Source: Artemia franciscana (lineage: Eukaryota > Arthropoda > Branchiopoda > Anostraca > Artemiidae). Taken from it: a stretch of DNA of 64,000 nucleotides. Made by a program: the position numbers and the translations under genes. Below, one piece after another: positions 1 through 12,600 of this stretch (the stretch's first letter is position 1; each line of letters opens with the position of its first letter). The stretch spans positions 25,175,580-25,239,579 of the forward strand of contig NC_088866.1 of assembly GCF_032884065.1 (NCBI RefSeq), read 5' to 3'. The notes under the pieces are model-generated. The model made no database searches. It had not been told where the DNA came from and saw only the letters and a list, made by a program, of their open reading frames with translations.

Positions 1-1183
<1,183 letters not shown>

Positions 1184-1534
1184 TAATATGGGGGATAAAG
1201 TTAGATTAGCAATGAGGCTTATCAGATAGTAGTTGCGCGTTCTTGAAAGGCGGTCATAGAAAATAAAATTGAATGTAGTAAAGCATAAAGATATATCTAA
1301 ATAGAGAAAAATCAATAGAACTAGCGGTCAGTCATCAGGGGGTTGTATATATAATCTTCTTGCTAAAAAGCCCTTTTAATTTTGGATGCTCACTTTACTT
1401 CTGTTTTTTTTTTCTTCGTCTCTCTTTCCCTACCTCCCTCTTTCACTTTTTTAATTTTTGAAATTGGATCTGAAGTTATACATCATCTTTAGCTTATAGT
1501 GATAATGGTAAAGGAAAAAAAAAGGTAAAGGATA

Positions 1535-1812
1535 CGGCACTACACTTTACAGTCCGTACCGGCGGTGCTGATCTCCGTTTCTTGGCCCTTCAGCCAGGAA
1601 GTGCAATGGGGGATTGGCGGCCAGCCATCCTGTGCTTTCGCACACCCTTCCTGTTTACCTTCCCCAGATTTCTCCAGGTACCCATTTAGAGCTGGCTCGA
1701 CTCTGGCTAAGCTTACAGATTCACGCCACTGACCCCCGTCCCAAACTGAAAAATTGGGTTCACTGGGATTCGAACCCGCGTCCTGTGATAAGTATCACAG
1801 GATACTTATCAC
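1535..1812 (-). repeat. tRNA-derived SINE-like element
   Basis: On the minus strand a perfect B-box-like GGTTCGAATCC lies at 1776-1766, as in tRNA-derived SINEs. It is followed by a body of about 200 bases that recurs at 3795-3985 in the same orientation. Both copies share blocks complementary to GCACTACACTTTACAGTCC-like and CAGGAAGTGCAATGGGGG-like stretches. A recognisable A box is not clear. At the head end a perfect 12-bp inverted repeat (1785-1796 with 1801-1812, loop ACAG) is present. The element sits in the PI4KA intron, antisense to the gene. Confidence 0.65.
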
Positions 1813-2177
1813 GTACCACGTACAGCATAGTGATATTGCTGTATTTATTACCAAACAAAAAAATTAACATAAAAGCAGGAAACCATTAGAGGAAAGAAAG
1901 TTTTTATAAGCAAACAAGACCAATTAACTATAGACTAAGCTGGATAGGGGATGAAAAAGGGCAAAACAGTATTTTCCTTATTAATACACTGAGAAAAAAC
2001 CGAGAAATTCTAAACATTAAATGGCGTTGGTGATTTTTTTGAGACTAGCGACAATTTCCATTGTCTTATTTGATTACCTAGACCTTTCACTGTATGCTAT
2101 TTACAATGTCACGTTATGTCTTTCAGCTCTCTTCATCCCAGAAACACTGTCAATTATATCTAGTTGGTATATTAGGT

Positions 2178-2293
<116 letters not shown>

Positions 2294-2356
2294 ATTTTTG
2301 GAAACTTTTTGTTAATTAACAGTGAAAGGAGTGGTAATAAATTTTTTTATTTTCAG

Positions 2357-2516
2357 ATTTCGGATTTATGTTCGAGTCATCACCTGGAGGGAACATAGGC
2401 TTTGAACCTGATATTAAGCTCACAGAAGAAATGCTAATGATTATGGGTGGTAAATTAGATGCAGCGCCTTTTAAATGGTTTATGGAACTGTGTGTTCAAG
2501 CTTTCTTGGCTGTCAG
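2357..2516 (+). CDS. PI4KA: PI4KA exon: DFG loop and C-lobe
   Basis: Begins after ATTTTCAG and ends AG|GTAAAC. The first two bases complete the Asp codon begun in the previous exon, so the activation segment reads [20 protein letters not shown]. It continues with [21 protein letters not shown] and the start of the next helix ([13 protein letters not shown]). This matches the conserved C-lobe of PI4K alpha, including the MIMGG and PFKWFME stretches. The exon ends in phase 2 (AG) and is completed by the G opening the exon at 14208. The intron that follows is about 11.7 kb and full of mobile DNA. Confidence 0.96.
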
Positions 2517-3790
2517 GTAAACATATTCGTAAAAAAAAAATCTAGAACAATATCATGTTCTTGTTTTCAATGCCCTTGTTTTCACTAGAAAAGTATCTAG
2601 CGACGAAATTGATTGACGGCGACAACAATACTTTTAAACAAAAAACAGAAGTTATTTTGAAATGAGAAATTTTCTGAGAAGAATGATTAAAATCAAATCT
2701 ATGTGAACATTTCGGCCACATGAAAAATAGCCATTATTGACGAAATAGCATGCAAAAACCAAAGACAAAAAACTATCTTAATACAAAACAGATGTCCGAC
2801 GGAATATTTTTTTGATAACCGATAGATTTTGCGAGTGTTCTCGTCAGTCTTCATTTTCTCCCAAAGATCTTTTCATGAATGTTTCCCACTAATAGTAAGT
2901 TTATTCAGAACATTGGACTATTACGAAAAAAGTCAAGAAAATTAAATAGAACTTATAAAATAATCACAAATTTTCTTGTGATTTCTTATCAGTTTTAACC
3001 CTGTGGTCGTTTTATATATGTTGATTAATAAATCTAAGTTGATCATTGGAATAAATCCATCGTTTAATAAGCATGGCAACACGGTCTTCTAATATAAACC
3101 ACTGTCATCACAAATAGCTTCAGGGCACACTTAATACCCGGGGTTATTTTTTAATAATGTATGGTAGGCCTGTTGGACATCTATATTATATACCTTTTTT
3201 CTGTGGTTTTGGACCAGCGATAGACACAGTAAATAGAACCAACCAGAGAGAAGATTTTCATTGGAATTTACTCAACGTTGCCTGCCTTAAGAGATTTCAG
3301 GGTTATTAGTTCCAGAAAAATTAGTTAGATCCAAAACATATTGGATTATTGGCTCCCTTTCAAGCCTATCTATAGAGTTCAAAAACATTCTCAAGCTACA
3401 TCTTAACTTTTGTTAAGAAAAAGTGAAATAAATTCCATCCCTATCTGTAAGAAAGAAAATACCTATGCGTGTTACCTATCTGTGAAAATATAGATTTTCA
3501 TTGTCAATCTTGAAATTTCCACCTTTACTCTGATTGGTTAAAAGGCATAGAATTTTTGCAACCCTCTCAGATTTTGAAAATACTTATGGTTGGTATTTTC
3601 ATTGAAAAGCTGTGTTTTGGAATTATATACATTTAAAAAAAAATATTTCGCCTCCCCCCTCCCTGGATTTTCGTGAATTGATATCTGTGATGGTTAATAA
3701 TAGTATGTACCATTAAAACTAAATAATAACAGGACCTTAGCTTCATAAATTCATAAAAGTTGAATTATAACCCAAGATGCGCGTACGTAA
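2517..3790. other. PI4KA intron, no recognised feature
   Basis: AT-rich intron sequence. I see no conserved exon, no long open frame and no clear repeat boundary here. Confidence 0.5.
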
Positions 3791-3794
3791 AAAA

Positions 3795-3985
3795 GGTAAA
3801 GAATATGCACTGGACTTTGAAGCCCCTACAAGCGGTACTGATCTCCATTTCTTTGCCCTTCATCCAGAAAGTGCAATGGGGGGGAGGTAGCCACACTTTC
3901 CTTTCGTAGACCCTTCCTGTTTACTTTCCCCCGATTTCTGCTGGTAGCCATTAAGAGCTGGATCAAGTCCCATAAGACCGTCCAA
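3795..3985 (-). repeat. Second copy of the SINE-like element, truncated
   Basis: Matches the body of the element at 1535-1812 in the same orientation: the AAAAGGTAAAG lead, a GGTACTGATCTCC-like block, the CAGAAAGTGCAATGGGGG block and CCCTTCCTGTTTACTTTCC. It stops before the B-box end, so the tRNA-related head is missing. Confidence 0.6.
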
Positions 3986-4204
3986 ATTGCCCTCTTACCT
4001 TCTTTCCTTGTTTTATGTGTTCTGAAAGTCCGTCATAACTTCTCCTTTTCAGGTGATAGAATTCAGTCCGATGAAATACCACTATCCGGATTTTTTTAAA
4101 CGTAGAGATAGTAAATGCATATAAGACGACCAATCAAAATTCATGCGTCAGAAGTGACAAAATCAAGCCCTGTAAACGCCCCAAAATTGGCCTTTTACCT
4201 AATT

Positions 4205-4430
4205 CTATTTTAGTATTTTCGGTATTCTATTTTCTCTATGTTCTACTTTTTCTCAATTTTTTCTCTGTATTCTGCTTTTTTCTCAATGTATTCTCTTTTT
4301 TCTCTATGCGATTTACTATTTTCTATATTCTATTCTCTCTGTATTTTATTTACTATTTTCTGTATTCTATTTTATCTGTATTCTACTGTTTCTCAATGTA
4401 TTCTCTATTTTCCGTATTCTATGGTATAAA
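4205..4430 (+). repeat. Pyrimidine-rich degenerate minisatellite
   Basis: Repeated variants of TTCTCTGTATTCTATTTT over about 220 bp. The 63-residue open frame in it consists of Phe, Leu, Ser and Tyr and is a product of composition. Confidence 0.6.
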
Positions 4431-4555
4431 ATATGGAAAATCCGACTCTAATTCTAAATTCTATTCTCTTATTCTGTGTTGAGATATCACTAGATTAAAG
4501 AGAAAATTGTTGCAATGGAAGATTACTAAAGTTGCCTTCAATTTTTTTTTTATGG

Positions 4556-6340
4556 CACTTGGTATCTACCAAGTGACATATAGCGATCGCAAATTCTGTT
4601 GGTCGTTCTGTCTGTCCCGGTTTTGCTAGTTTAGGCACTTCCAGGTAAGCTAGGACGATGAAATTTGGCAGGCGTATCAGGAACCAGAACAGATTAAATT
4701 AGAAATTGTCTTTTCTCCGATTCGACCTTCTGAGGGGGAGTGGGGGGACGGTTAAATCGGAAAAATTAGAAAAAATGAGGTATTTTTAACTTACAAATGG
4801 GTGATCGGATCTCAATGAAATTTGATGTTTGGAAGGATATCGTGTCTCAGAGCCCATATTTTAAATCCCGACCAAATCTGGTGACATTGGGGGGAGTTGG
4901 GAGGGACCTAAAATCTTGGAAAACGCTTAGAGTGGAGAGATCCGGATGAAACTTGGTGGGGAAAATAAGCACAAGTCTTAGATACGTAATTGACATAACC
5001 GGAACGGATCCGCTCTCTTTGGAGGAGTTGGGGGGAGGGTTGGTTCTGAAAAATTAGAAAAAAATATGTATTTTTAACCTACGAAGGAGTGATCGGATCT
5101 TAATGAAATTTCATGTTTAAAAAGACCTCGTAACTCAGATCTCTTATTTGGATCCCGACCGGTATCATTGAAGGGGGACCGGAAATCTTGGAAAACGCTT
5201 AGAGCGGAGAGATCAGGATGAAACTTGGTGGGAAGAATAAACACAAGTCCAAGATACGTGACTGACATAACCGGACCGGATTTGCTCTCTTTGGTGGAGT
5301 TGGGGGAAGGTAATTTGGAAAAATTAGAAAAAATGAGGTGTTTGTAACTTACGAACGGGTGATCAGACCTTAATGAAATTCGATATTTAGAAAGATCTTG
5401 TGCTTAAGAGCTGTCATTTTAAATACTGACCAGATCCGGTGACATTCGGGGCGGGGCTGAAGGGGGAAACCGGAATTCTTGGAAAACGTGAAAATTGATG
5501 CATCTTTATCTTACGAATGGTTGATCGGATTTTAATGAAACTTGATATATAGAAGAATCTTATGTCTCAGATGATCCATTTTTAATTCGAATTGGATCCT
5601 GGGACATAGGGGATAGGAGGAGGGAAACAAATTTTGGAAATCGGAAATTTTGGAAAACGCTTAGAGTGGAGAGACAGGTATGAAACTTTGTGGTAAGAAT
5701 AAGCACAAGTTATAGATACGTGATTGACATAATTGGAACGGATCCTTTCTCTTTGGGGAAGCTGGGGGTGTTAATTTGGAAAAATAAGAAAAGTTGAGGT
5801 ATTTTTAACTTTAGAATGGGTGACCGGATCTTAATGAAATTTGATATTTAGAAGGGACTCATGTCTCATAGCTCTTATTTCAAATCCCGACCAGATCTGT
5901 TAACATTGGGGGGAGTTGGAGGGGGGAAACCAGAAATCTCGGAAAACGCTTAGAGTGGAGAGATCGGGATGAAACTTGGTGGGTAGAATAAGCAAATGTC
6001 GTAGATACGTGATTGACGTAACTTGCCTGTATCTGCTCTCTTTGGGAGAGTTAGGGGGTAGGGTTCAGTGCTTTGGTGAGTTTGGTGTTTCTGGACGTGG
6101 TAGGACGATGAAAATTGGTAGGCATGTCAAGGAGCTGCACAAATTGACTTGATAAATTCGTTTTCCCGGTTCGACCATCTAGGGGGGGGGCTGAAGGGAG
6201 AGGAAAAATTAGAAAAAATGTGGTATTTTTAACTTACGAGTGGGTGATCGGATCTTAATGAATTTTGATATTTAGAAGGACTTCCTGATTCAGAGCTCTT
6301 ATTTTAAAGCCTGTTCGGCATTAAAGCCTCTGATTTTCCC
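4556..6340 (+). repeat. Degenerate tandem-structured repeat with hairpin end
   Basis: The block opens with a perfect 9-bp stem hairpin, CACTTGGTA-TC-TACCAAGTG. After it come at least six diverged copies of a unit containing GATCGGATCTTAATGAAATT (about 4796, 5084, 5354, 5517, 5814 and 6238). They are separated by G-rich stretches such as GGGGGGAGTTGG, and by units containing GAGATCNGGATGAAACTTGG. Spacing varies from roughly 160 to 420 bp. No transposase or other coding frame was found, so the class of element is unknown. Confidence 0.6.
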
Positions 6341-6442
6341 TTTAAATCAATCTATTGATTCTTGCTAGTGTTCATACCATATGAGCTCTTGGCTCTTCCG
6401 GCCTCGTCACAAGTGCCATATGAGCTCTTAGTTCTTGTTTCT

Positions 6443-6524
<82 letters not shown>
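6325..6524 (+). repeat. Duplicated block ending in (TA)n, copy 1
   Basis: A block of about 118 bp (GCCTCTGATTTTCCC at the start, CCATATGAGCTCTT inside, twice) leads directly into a (TA)n run at 6443-6524. It is nearly identical to 8266-8510, including the interruption TATATACATATA just before the pure TA run. Confidence 0.85.
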
Positions 6525-6525
<1 letters not shown>

Positions 6526-6690
6526 TAGCTGTTGAAGCACCACCCCAACACCTAGTTGGTTGTCCCGGTCGTCATTTATATCCCCCTGTTTCCCCCGGTG
6601 TCCCCGTTGTAGTTGTGTCCCTGTGTCCCGGTCGTCATTTATATTCCCTGTGTCCCGGTCGTCATTTGTATCCCGGTGTCCCGGTCTGTA
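6525..6690 (+). repeat. Hairpin plus short tandem GTCCCGGTCGTCATTT repeats
   Basis: Directly after the (TA)n run lies an imperfect palindrome, ACTAGCTGTTG and CAACACCTAGT (one mismatch). It is followed by three or more copies of a unit of about 29 bp containing GTCCCGGTCGTCATTTAT. Further copies of this unit recur within the T-rich tract downstream. No protein was recognised. Confidence 0.6.
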
Positions 6691-8265
6691 TATACATTCG
6701 TTTTTTAGTTTTGTTTTTCTCCTTTATTTTTTTCCTTTTTTTTTTCTTTTTAGTTTATTTAGATTTTTAGATTTTTTAGTTTTTTTATTAGTTTTTAGTT
6801 TTTTTTCTTTTTAGTTTTTTTGTAGTTTTTACCTTCTTTTTAGTTTTGTTAGTTTTTTTTTTTTACTTATGTCCTGGTCGTCATTTATACTCCCTGTGTC
6901 CCGGTGCTTTGTTGATTGCTAATCGAACATTCCTTTTGTCCTGGTCGCTTTCTCTTTGAGTGTCGTCATTTATTTTTTTCTTTTTTAGTTCTTTTAGTTT
7001 TTACCTTTTTTAGATTTTTTTAGTTTTTTAGATGAAAATTTTTTTTTTTTTTTCCTTTTTTTCTTTTTAGTTTTTTATTGGTTTTTACCTTTATTTTAGC
7101 TTATTTTTCAGTTTTTTCCTTTTTTTAGTTTTTTTTTATTTTTTATTTTTTTAGTTTTTTACCTTTTTTTAGTTTTTTTAGTTTTTTTAGTTTTTTAGCT
7201 TTTTTACTTTTTTTATTAGTTTTTAGTTTTTTTTTGTAGATTTTGCCTTTTTTTAGTTTTTTCAGTTTTTTTTTAGTTTTTTATTGGTTTTTACCTTTAT
7301 TTTAGCTTATTTTTCATTTTTTTCCTTTTTTTAGTTTTTTTTAGTTTTTAGTTTTTTTAGTTTTTTACCTTTTTTTAGTTTTTTTAGTTTTTTTAGTTTA
7401 TTAGTTTTTTTAGTTTTTTAGTTTTTTTATTAGTTTTTAGTTTTTTTTGTAGTTTTTGCCTTTTTTTAGTTTTTTTCTTTTTAGTTTTTTTGTAGTTTTT
7501 ACCTTCTTTTTAGTTTTGTTAGTTTTTTTTTTACTTATGTCCTGGTCGTCATTTATACTCCCTGTGTCCCGGTGCTTTGTTGATTGTTAATCGAACATTC
7601 CTTTTGTCCTGGTCGCTTTCTCTTTGAGTGTCGTCATTTATTTTTTTATTTTTTAGTTCTTTTAGTTTTTACCTTTTTTAGTTTTTTAGATGAAATTTTT
7701 TTTTAGTTTTTTCCTTTTTTTCTTTTAGTTTTTTATTGGTTTTTACCTTTATTTTAGCTTATTTTTCAGTTTTTTCCTTTTTTTTAGTTTTTTTTATTTT
7801 TTATTTTTTTTTAGTTTTTTACCTTTTTTTAGTTTTTTTAGTTTTTTTAGTTTTTTTAGCTTTTTTACTTTTTTTTATTAGTTTTTTGTTTTTTTTTGTA
7901 GTTTTTGCCGTTTTTTAGTTTTTTCAGTTTTTTTTTTAGTTTTTTATTGGTTTTTACCTTTATTTTAGCTTATTTTTCAGTTTTTTCCTTTTTTTAGTTT
8001 TTTTTAGTTTTTAGTTTTTTTTAGTTTTTTACCTTTTTTTAGTATTTTTAGTTTTTTTTAGTTTTTTAGTTTTTTAGTTTTTTTATTTTTTTTTATTAGT
8101 TTTTAGTTTTTTTTGTAGTTTTTGCCTTTTTTTAGTTTTTTTAGTTTTTTAGCTTTTTTATTAGTTTTTAGTTTTTTTTTGTAGTTTTTTGCCTTTTTTT
8201 AGTTTTTTTAGTTTTTTAGCTTTTTTATTTTTTTTATTAGTTTTTAGTTTTTTTGTGTAGTTTTT
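6691..8265 (+). repeat. T-rich (TTTTTTAG)-like low-complexity tract
   Basis: Nearly 1.6 kb in which the sense strand is mostly T runs broken by AG, giving endless variants of TTTTTTAGTTTTT with occasional ACC and GCC. Within it a segment containing CTTATGTCCTGGTCGTC and GATTGNTAATCGAACATTCC occurs twice, at about 6866 and 7534, so there is an internal duplication of period 668 bp. The hydrophobic open frames here (Phe, Leu, Val) are composition artefacts. Confidence 0.85.
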
Positions 8266-8511
<246 letters not shown>

Positions 8512-8522
8512 TACTACTACTA

Positions 8523-11447
8523 CTAATAACTCACTGCAGCACCAAGCCGCCTGAGGCCAACACAGCTACGCACGCTCCTCCTCCAACCTAATCTATTTAA
8601 AGCCTCCCTCTTTACACCCTCCCAGGAAGTTCCCATTTCCTTTAAATCCTTATTTATGACATCCTCCCAACCCAGACAAGGACGACCTGCTTTCCGTGTA
8701 GCCCCAGACGGTTGGCCAAAAAGGACAATCTTCGGTAATCTGTCATCCTTCATCCGTAGAACGTGGCCTAGCCATCTCAACTTTTCTTTCATTATAGCCC
8801 CAGAAAGCGGGATTGAACCACGCTTTTCGTACAACCTACTGTTTGAAATACGGTCAGTCAGCCGGGTACCCAGAACAATCCGTAGGCAATTTCTCTGGAA
8901 AACATCTAGTAAATTTTCATCTGCTTTTCGGAGTGTCCATGCTTCAGAGCCATATTTGACCACTGTCATCACTGTAGCTTCCAATATTCTAATCTTGGTT
9001 TGTAGGCTTATCTTTCTATTCTTCCAAACTTTTTTTAACTGTGAAAAAACACCCTGAGCTTTAGCTATTCTACTTCTAACATCTTCACTGCTCCCACCAT
9101 CTTTACTAATAATACTACCAAGGTAACTGAAGCTCCCAACCTGATCAATCTTTTCGTTACCTAAGGTCACCTGCTCATCTTCACTTATTCCTAACCTTAG
9201 TGACTTAGTCTTCTTAACATTAATTTTCAAGCCTATTTTAGCACCCTGAACTCGTAAAACCTCTAAAAATTCATTCATTTTGCTCACACTTTCATCTAAT
9301 ATGCTTAAATCATCAGCATAATCTAAGTCCAGGAGCGTTCTTCCTCCCCATTTGATTCCATGGTCTCCAATTGCCTTTCCTGTGCTCCTTAAGACGAAGT
9401 CCATCAAAATGATCCATATAAAGGGGGATAGAACACAACCCTGCTTAACTCCTGATTTAATACAAAACCAGTTGCTAACCTCATTTCCTACCTTAACCGC
9501 AGCAGTATTATTCTCGTACATAGCGCAAATCACTTTAATGTATTTTTCTGGTATACCATATAACGATAAGACCTTTGTTAACGCTGTTCTATCAACAGAA
9601 TCGAAAGCTTGCTCATAATCGATAAAACTAAGGACCAAAGGTGTTTGACAACGAAGGGACTTCTCAATTATTAACCTAAGAGTGAAAACATGGTCGACAC
9701 ATCCTCTACCTTTTCTAAAACCGCATTGTTCTTCCCTTAAAACTTTGTCTACAGCATGTCTCAGTCTAAAAAGTATCATATTACTCAGTAATTTGCTACC
9801 TACAGAGACCAGACTAATGCCTCGATAATTCCGACATTCACTCTTGTCGCCTTTCTTATACAGAGGTTTAATTAAGGTTTTCCTAAAATCATTGGGTACT
9901 TCCCCTTTTTCAAAAATCATGTTCATAATCTTCAGTAGCTTATTCCTAACCTCAGAGCCACCATATTTAAGGAACTCATTAATCATACTATCAGCACCTG
10001 GGGCCTTATTATTTTTTAATCCTTCTAGCACTGTCGCTAATTCTTCCTCACTAAACAAATCTTCCTTCACATCCAAGGTATCACAAACTTTTTCATTTTT
10101 ATCTATATCTTTTCCTGCAACTGTATCTCGGTTTAGCACATTCTCAAAATGTTCCACCCATCTTTCTTTAACTTTTTCCTTATCACTAATTGTGACCCCA
10201 TTTCTATCTTTAACTGGGACTAGTCCGGATCGGCTACTCCCTTTCAATTTATTAACATGCCAGTATAATATTTTACTATTATGCCGTCTAGCCGCATCTT
10301 CCAGATCCTCAGCAATTTTATCCATCGCCTCCATTTCACATCTCCTTAGTTCATATTTTAATGCTTTCTCCACTTTCTTTACATTCCTTTTGTTTTCATA
10401 CGACCTATCGCTCAGATAATTCTTATACAAACCCCTTCTACTCTCTATTAAACCTAAAGCTTTTTCACTTATATTCCTAGTTGCTGTCTTAGCACTCTTC
10501 CCTAGGACACCATCAGCAACTTCACAAATTGTTTTTCTGAAATTATTCCAACCATCTTCCACATTGTCAAATTTTAAACCCTCAAGTTTAGTACTCAACT
10601 GTTCCTGGAATTTTTTTTTCAAATTTTCATCCTGAAGTCTACCAACATCATAACTTCCCGGGAGGGAGTTACTCTTCCGAAATTTCAGCTTTAAATTAAC
10701 CTTAGACACTACTAGATGGTGATCTTTACTTTTAACATCAATAACGGCACTCCTATACACCCTAGTATCTTGTATTGATCCTGCTAGTCTTCTGTTTACA
10801 ATAACATTATCAATAAGGTTTGCTGTCTTACCATCACGTGAATACCATGTCAACTTATGGGCCATTTTGTGACCAAACACCGTATTGGTTATAACTAGGT
10901 TGTTATACCTACAAAATTGCAAAAGCCTATAGCCATTACTGTTTTCTTTTCCTACACCAAAATTACCTAGGCTAGGATACCATCTATCCCTATTTCTACC
11001 AACCTGGGCATTAAAATCTCCTAGCAATAACACCATATTTCTACCTGGTACCCTGTCTATTTGCTCCTGTAACTGTAAGTAAAATTCATCTGAGTCACTA
11101 GTATCTCCATCAATTGGTTCAATGGGGGCATATACTACTATAACTGATACCCTAAACTTTTTAGTCATAAAATGAGCAATTAGTATTCTATTATTAATAC
11201 CTTCCCAGCCTAAACAAGACTTAGCAGCTTCCTTATTCATCATGAGCCCTACTCCCTGTCTATGTACCCCATCCTTCCTTCCTGAGTAAACAAATTCTAT
11301 GTCACCTAATTTCATGCTTCCTACCCCTGGGATATGAGTTTCTGAAACTCCTAATAAATCCAGTTCAAACCGTCTGAATTCGTCAGTCAAAATGTCGATG
11401 CGATAGTCATTTTTTAACGTCGTAACATTCCAAGTTCCAATTTTCAT
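8523..11447 (-). CDS. LINE ORF2: endonuclease and reverse transcriptase
   Basis: A 974-residue polyprotein without internal stop or frameshift. The N-terminal APE-type endonuclease (about 1-245) shows GTWN (N7), SETH (E36), GDFNAQVG (D144, N146), LIDNV (D213) and KDHHLV (D242, H243). The reverse transcriptase (about 470-740) shows [20 protein letters not shown], motif [10 protein letters not shown] (D610), [11 protein letters not shown] and YADD (710-713). The C-terminal region has [10 protein letters not shown] and [10 protein letters not shown], typical of RTE-type elements, and no RNase H domain. Size and domain order fit the RTE group, which copies RNA into nicked target DNA. The start ATG is followed at once by the endonuclease motif. 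The stop codon is the first TAG of the element's triplet tail. An intact frame implies recent insertion. Confidence 0.93.
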   Translation of the reverse strand: MKIGTWNVTTLKNDYRIDILTDEFRRFELDLLGVSETHIPGVGSMKLGDIEFVYSGRKDGVHRQGVGLMMNKEAAKSCLGWEGINNRILIAHFMTKKFRVSVIVVYAPIEPIDGDTSDSDEFYLQLQEQIDRVPGRNMVLLLGDFNAQVGRNRDRWYPSLGNFGVGKENSNGYRLLQFCRYNNLVITNTVFGHKMAHKLTWYSRDGKTANLIDNVIVNRRLAGSIQDTRVYRSAVIDVKSKDHHLVVSKVNLKLKFRKSNSLPGSYDVGRLQDENLKKKFQEQLSTKLEGLKFDNVEDGWNNFRKTICEVADGVLGKSAKTATRNISEKALGLIESRRGLYKNYLSDRSYENKRNVKKVEKALKYELRRCEMEAMDKIAEDLEDAARRHNSKILYWHVNKLKGSSRSGLVPVKDRNGVTISDKEKVKERWVEHFENVLNRDTVAGKDIDKNEKVCDTLDVKEDLFSEEELATVLEGLKNNKAPGADSMINEFLKYGGSEVRNKLLKIMNMIFEKGEVPNDFRKTLIKPLYKKGDKSECRNYRGISLVSVGSKLLSNMILFRLRHAVDKVLREEQCGFRKGRGCVDHVFTLRLIIEKSLRCQTPLVLSFIDYEQAFDSVDRTALTKVLSLYGIPEKYIKVICAMYENNTAAVKVGNEVSNWFCIKSGVKQGCVLSPFIWIILMDFVLRSTGKAIGDHGIKWGGRTLLDLDYADDLSILDESVSKMNEFLEVLRVQGAKIGLKINVKKTKSLRLGISEDEQVTLGNEKIDQVGSFSYLGSIISKDGGSSEDVRSRIAKAQGVFSQLKKVWKNRKISLQTKIRILEATVMTVVKYGSEAWTLRKADENLLDVFQRNCLRIVLGTRLTDRISNSRLYEKRGSIPLSGAIMKEKLRWLGHVLRMKDDRLPKIVLFGQPSGATRKAGRPCLGWEDVINKDLKEMGTSWEGVKREALNRLGWRRSVRSCVGLRRLGAAVSY

Positions 11448-11753
11448 GTTCTTTAAATCTTTGAAATTATTTTGCCCTCAAGAAAAGCAGTGATCCCGGA
11501 TACCAGTGCAGGATGGGGACCAACATATCTTCTCAAGTCTACACCGAAGCGCTTAAGCCGGCTTAGAACCGGACAGCAAGAAGTCCCTGGGACCTCCAGT
11601 AAGTTGGAGGCCTTGTGCAATCCTGGGCCCATCTTGGTCACAACATGGTTTTCAGCACTTGGCGATGCTCTTCTATCAACAAGAGTCGAAATCCTGCACA
11701 GACAGTCCCAAGCCTATTACCTCCGACTCATTATATATTCATGCCTACAAATA

Positions 11754-12194
11754 TTATGCTACTACGGGGAGGCAGCCCATAGTAGATAAATTAGCTAGGA
11801 AGAGGTTTTTCAGCCCGAAAACGCCCATCAAAACAAACCAAGCCCAGAAAATTATCCAATAATCAGAATCCCGTACGAGTGCTGTGTTGTTTACTAGGCT
11901 ATAATTTCCTCGAGGGGCGCCACTCCTCAAGTGGGAAAAATTGACCGCAAGTTTCCCAGTCTTGCAGGTACCCCGAAAGGGTCGAGGCAGCCCTTTACAG
12001 AGGCCGTTGTCCATAAATCTGGATCTTACGCCCTGCCGCAGTTGTCCTCCTATAGAGGATCCTCCCACGATGGTGTTCTGCTTCACCATGCAATTTAACC
12101 CATTACTGGGAGAAGGTTTGTAACTCATCTGACGCGTGAACACGGCAGTTGGCCCTGCTGAGTGTACATTTGAGGGGCCTTCTTCCTCCTCCAC
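11754..12194 (-). CDS. Possible LINE ORF1 or 5'-leader frame
   Basis: A 146-codon frame upstream of the reverse transcriptase ORF on the same strand and in the same reading frame, separated by about 306 bp including a stop. It begins with a Glu-rich stretch (MEEEEGPS), has Gly- and Arg-rich middle parts such as GLPRPFRG, and a hydrophobic segment near residues 112-122 (YWIIFWAWFVL). I recognise no nucleic-acid-binding motif. It may be an accessory protein or simply an open 5' leader. A second short frame (11453-11641) ends 5 bp before ORF2 in another frame and has no recognised motif. Confidence 0.35.
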   Translation of the reverse strand: MEEEEGPSNVHSAGPTAVFTRQMSYKPSPSNGLNCMVKQNTIVGGSSIGGQLRQGVRSRFMDNGLCKGLPRPFRGTCKTGKLAVNFSHLRSGAPRGNYSLVNNTALVRDSDYWIIFWAWFVLMGVFGLKNLFLANLSTMGCLPVVA

Positions 12195-12309
12195 CTGAAA
12201 TTATGACCCCCAGGGGAGGGTTTCCCAGTTTCTATTATGGGCCCCACTGGGACAAGGTCCTACTTGGCCTAAGCCTCCTATGGAGCTACTCTACCTATCT
12301 ATAGGGCTT

Positions 12310-12311
12310 AC

Positions 12312-12372
<61 letters not shown>

Positions 12373-12440
12373 CATGTACATACATATACATACACACATA
12401 CACATACACATACACACATATACACATACATACACATATA
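12310..12440. repeat. (TA)n followed by (CACATA)n microsatellite
   Basis: Pure TA run at 12310-12366 that grades into ACATACACATA-type repeats up to about 12440. It flanks the 5' end of the LINE. Confidence 0.9.
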
Positions 12441-12600
12441 CTCACTAACGTGCAAATATATACCCTGAATTGGTATAGGCTAGGTCTGTATATGGTGAAT
12501 ATTAATTTCCTTTCTGATGCAAATGCACAATAACTTTGGATTCATGGATGCAATTCTGACTATAGAGATAAGTATTTTTCTTACTTGAAGTGTATGTGCA

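Noticed and set aside
1766-1776. A functional tRNA gene on the minus strand
   Set aside because: Only a B-box match is clear; no full cloverleaf or anticodon arm could be drawn, and the body recurs elsewhere as a repeat.
1614-1889. 91-codon plus-strand frame
   Set aside because: Lies across the antisense SINE-like element, and its sequence is explained by that repeat.
7736-7918. Phe/Leu-rich frames in the T-rich tract that look like membrane proteins
   Set aside because: Explained entirely by T-runs; no conserved start, no motif and several overlapping frames of the same kind.
8656-10419. Plus-strand frames of 88 to 191 codons opposite the LINE ORF
   Set aside because: Antisense shadows of the reverse transcriptase frame, which has unmistakable motifs on the minus strand.
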